A stretch of 64,000 nucleotides of DNA, taken from Paramecium pentaurelia (Eukaryota; Ciliophora; Oligohymenophorea; Peniculida; Parameciidae). Every line of letters begins with the position of its first letter. Position 1 is the stretch's first letter. The stretch covers positions 540,159 through 604,158 of the forward strand of contig CAJJDO010000006.1 of assembly GCA_905183005.1 (NCBI GenBank), in the 5' to 3' direction. Below are positions 62,534-64,000 of this stretch, in pieces. The notes under the pieces are model-generated. The model worked only from the letters and a program-made list of their open reading frames with translations. It did not search any database and was not told the DNA's origin. The position numbers and the translations under genes were made by a program.

Positions 62534-64000
62534 TACAATTTTATTTTTTAATAATAATATATTTAAATCATCATATTACATAATATAAATCTCCATTTTA
62601 TAAAAGAATTACAATAAAATCAATAGTCATTTTAAATGTATAAATCATATAGCATAATCTAATAAGTGAGAAATTAGCTTTAAAAATCCTATGTTTCAAA
62701 TCTGAAACTAATTAAAGCCAGAAATTTTAATCATTCCTTTATTTTTACATTTTATTATTTTTTTAGATCTAGAAAGGAAATCTGAATGTTTGGTACCTAA
62801 ATTTTATAATCTAAAAATAAAGGATTAATCAGCAGAGATTATACATCTGATAATTATATTTTTCAAATGTATTTGAGATAGAAAAAACTCAATAATTTTA
62901 CTTACAATAAATTTTTTTAATTTGATTTTCAAGAGAATATATTTAGTATTATTCTGATATGTAATTATCACCTTCAGATATTGTATTTCTTCAGATGTAG
63001 CATAATATATATATAATTTATAGAATGGGAATAAATGTAGAGAATAATACAATAACATAGATAAGTGATTTCAAAAATTTAAGAAAATAATGATTTAAAT
63101 TAAAAGTATTTTAACGGTCATTATGGAGCTGATATAGAAAATCAAGCATAAATTAAAAAATCTTTAAATAATCAAACACATTTTAGAGTTTTGATTTATC
63201 AAATTAAAAAGATGAATAATAACTTATATATTGAAGTAATTGATGGAATTTAAGAGAATTAATTGATAAAGTCAATAGAAAAAAAGATATACTTCTAATA
63301 AAATCTATATTTATATAAATTTTGGAAATATCATTTATATCTCAATTTAACACAAAAATAAAAATTCATAATCCTTACATTTCTTTTTAGATTAATCTTT
63401 GTTATATCAATTAATTCTTCCAAGTAATTCTTTTTTAGCTTACTTTAAGTCTTCTTCTCCTATACCTAATATGATAGGTCATGCCTCCATACCATTAGAT
63501 AAATTCACTTATATGAAAACTAGAATGTATATTTGCAATAAATATATGATATCGATATCATATTTTAAATGTTAAATTTAATGGTTTTCTAATCATCTGA
63601 AAGTATGTCTCGTGAATTACTTTAGTTTTCTTTTTTAACCTTTTAGATTACTTTTTTATAAATTTGCAAGAGCAAGCATAATAAGTTAATTTGGAAGATA
63701 AAAGTTTTAAGGTTTAAAGAATTGTTTTTTAGAAATAAAAAAATAAAATAAAACTATTATTGTTCTTTTTAAGAGAATAAAGAATAATATTTAAAATATA
63801 GCATGCTCACAAAATTAATTACCAGTCAATAACATGAACATAGTAAAATCAGCCAGATCACACGCACTTAATATTGACTAATTTGTGATAATAATGCAAC
63901 TAATTTACATCATCACTAAATGTTGATTAATTATATGTGTTTATTTTCCTAAAGGGGTGAATAAATATATTTAAAATTATAATTATATATATTATTATTA
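62534..64000. other. 1.5-kb AT-rich end region, no firm gene
   Basis: Upstream of the TROVE gene. No convincing exon chain was found. A short minus-strand stretch near 63390-63490 reads NGIGEEDLKQAKKELLGRIN if a 27-nt intron is removed, which could be the end of a small gene, but there is no clear start. No telomeric repeats are seen at the window end. Confidence 0.4.

Noticed and set aside
62825..63058. Minus-strand 77-codon ORF upstream of the TROVE gene
   Set aside because: A/T-driven hydrophobic text with no motif and no neighbouring exons; not supported.
63390..63500. Possible tiny gene ending in a GEEDLKQAKKELLGRIN-like segment on the minus strand
   Set aside because: Protein-like but only about 20 codons and no start or upstream exon could be joined; left as a note in the region entry.
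1..64000. CRISPR arrays, insertion sequences, tRNA or rRNA genes, telomeric repeats
   Set aside because: None recognised on either strand; exact repeats in the window are explained by scaffold joins and the antigen cassette.

Overview
The window looks like ciliate macronuclear DNA, most likely Paramecium or a close relative. Three things support this. First, about thirty genes read through cleanly only if TAA and TAG encode glutamine and TGA is the only stop. Second, the genes are interrupted by very small introns of about 20-34 nt (GT...AG). Third, genes are packed on both strands with AT-rich spacers of tens to a few hundred bases, and there are GPI-type cysteine-rich surface-antigen genes typical of Paramecium. 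I saw no internal eliminated sequences breaking the genes, so the assembly is probably somatic. Because TGA is the only stop and exons are split by micro-introns, standard-code ORF calls here are mostly shadows or fragments. The models below were built by hand by reading exons across introns. Most sum to an exact multiple of three after the named introns are removed.

Layout. 1-9 kb: NT-C2 protein, chaperonin CCT8, a membrane protein with two PX domains, succinyl-CoA ligase beta and SEC13. 9-20 kb: DUF4378-like coiled-coil protein, long coiled-coil protein, DnaJ protein, an unknown, a tubulin-tyrosine-ligase-like enzyme and a CPSF30-like CCCH protein. 21-31 kb: TBC RabGAP, LRR protein, CFAP100-like protein, DUSP-MYND-USP deubiquitinase and pirin. 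32-44 kb: ATG2-like lipid-transfer protein, ABCC transporter, two unknowns or coiled coils, an ODA-docking-complex-like protein and EBP sterol isomerase. 45-55 kb: tail-anchored and unknown proteins, a VPS9-like protein, a type II membrane protein and an SPX-EXS phosphate exporter. 56-62.5 kb: small cysteine-rich surface antigen genes next to a TROVE/Ro60-like gene.

Single N bases at 2529, 57782 and 58999 mark scaffold joins. Around each, sequence is repeated exactly: 1374-2528 equals 2530-3684, and 57783-58998 equals 59687-60902. One CCT8 fragment, one antigen copy and one or two TROVE fragments are therefore probably assembly duplicates rather than real paralogues.

Functionally this is ordinary somatic gene space with a strong ciliary and membrane-traffic flavour. 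Cilia and cytoskeleton are represented by the TTLL, CFAP100, ODA-docking-like and coiled-coil proteins. Membrane traffic and lipid transfer are represented by SEC13, PX, TBC, VPS9-like and ATG2. The least ordinary items are the TMD0-like/PX/PX membrane protein, the DUSP-MYND-USP architecture, extremely close or overlapping gene neighbours, and the antigen/TROVE cassette. All identifications are from motif reading by eye; no database search was run.
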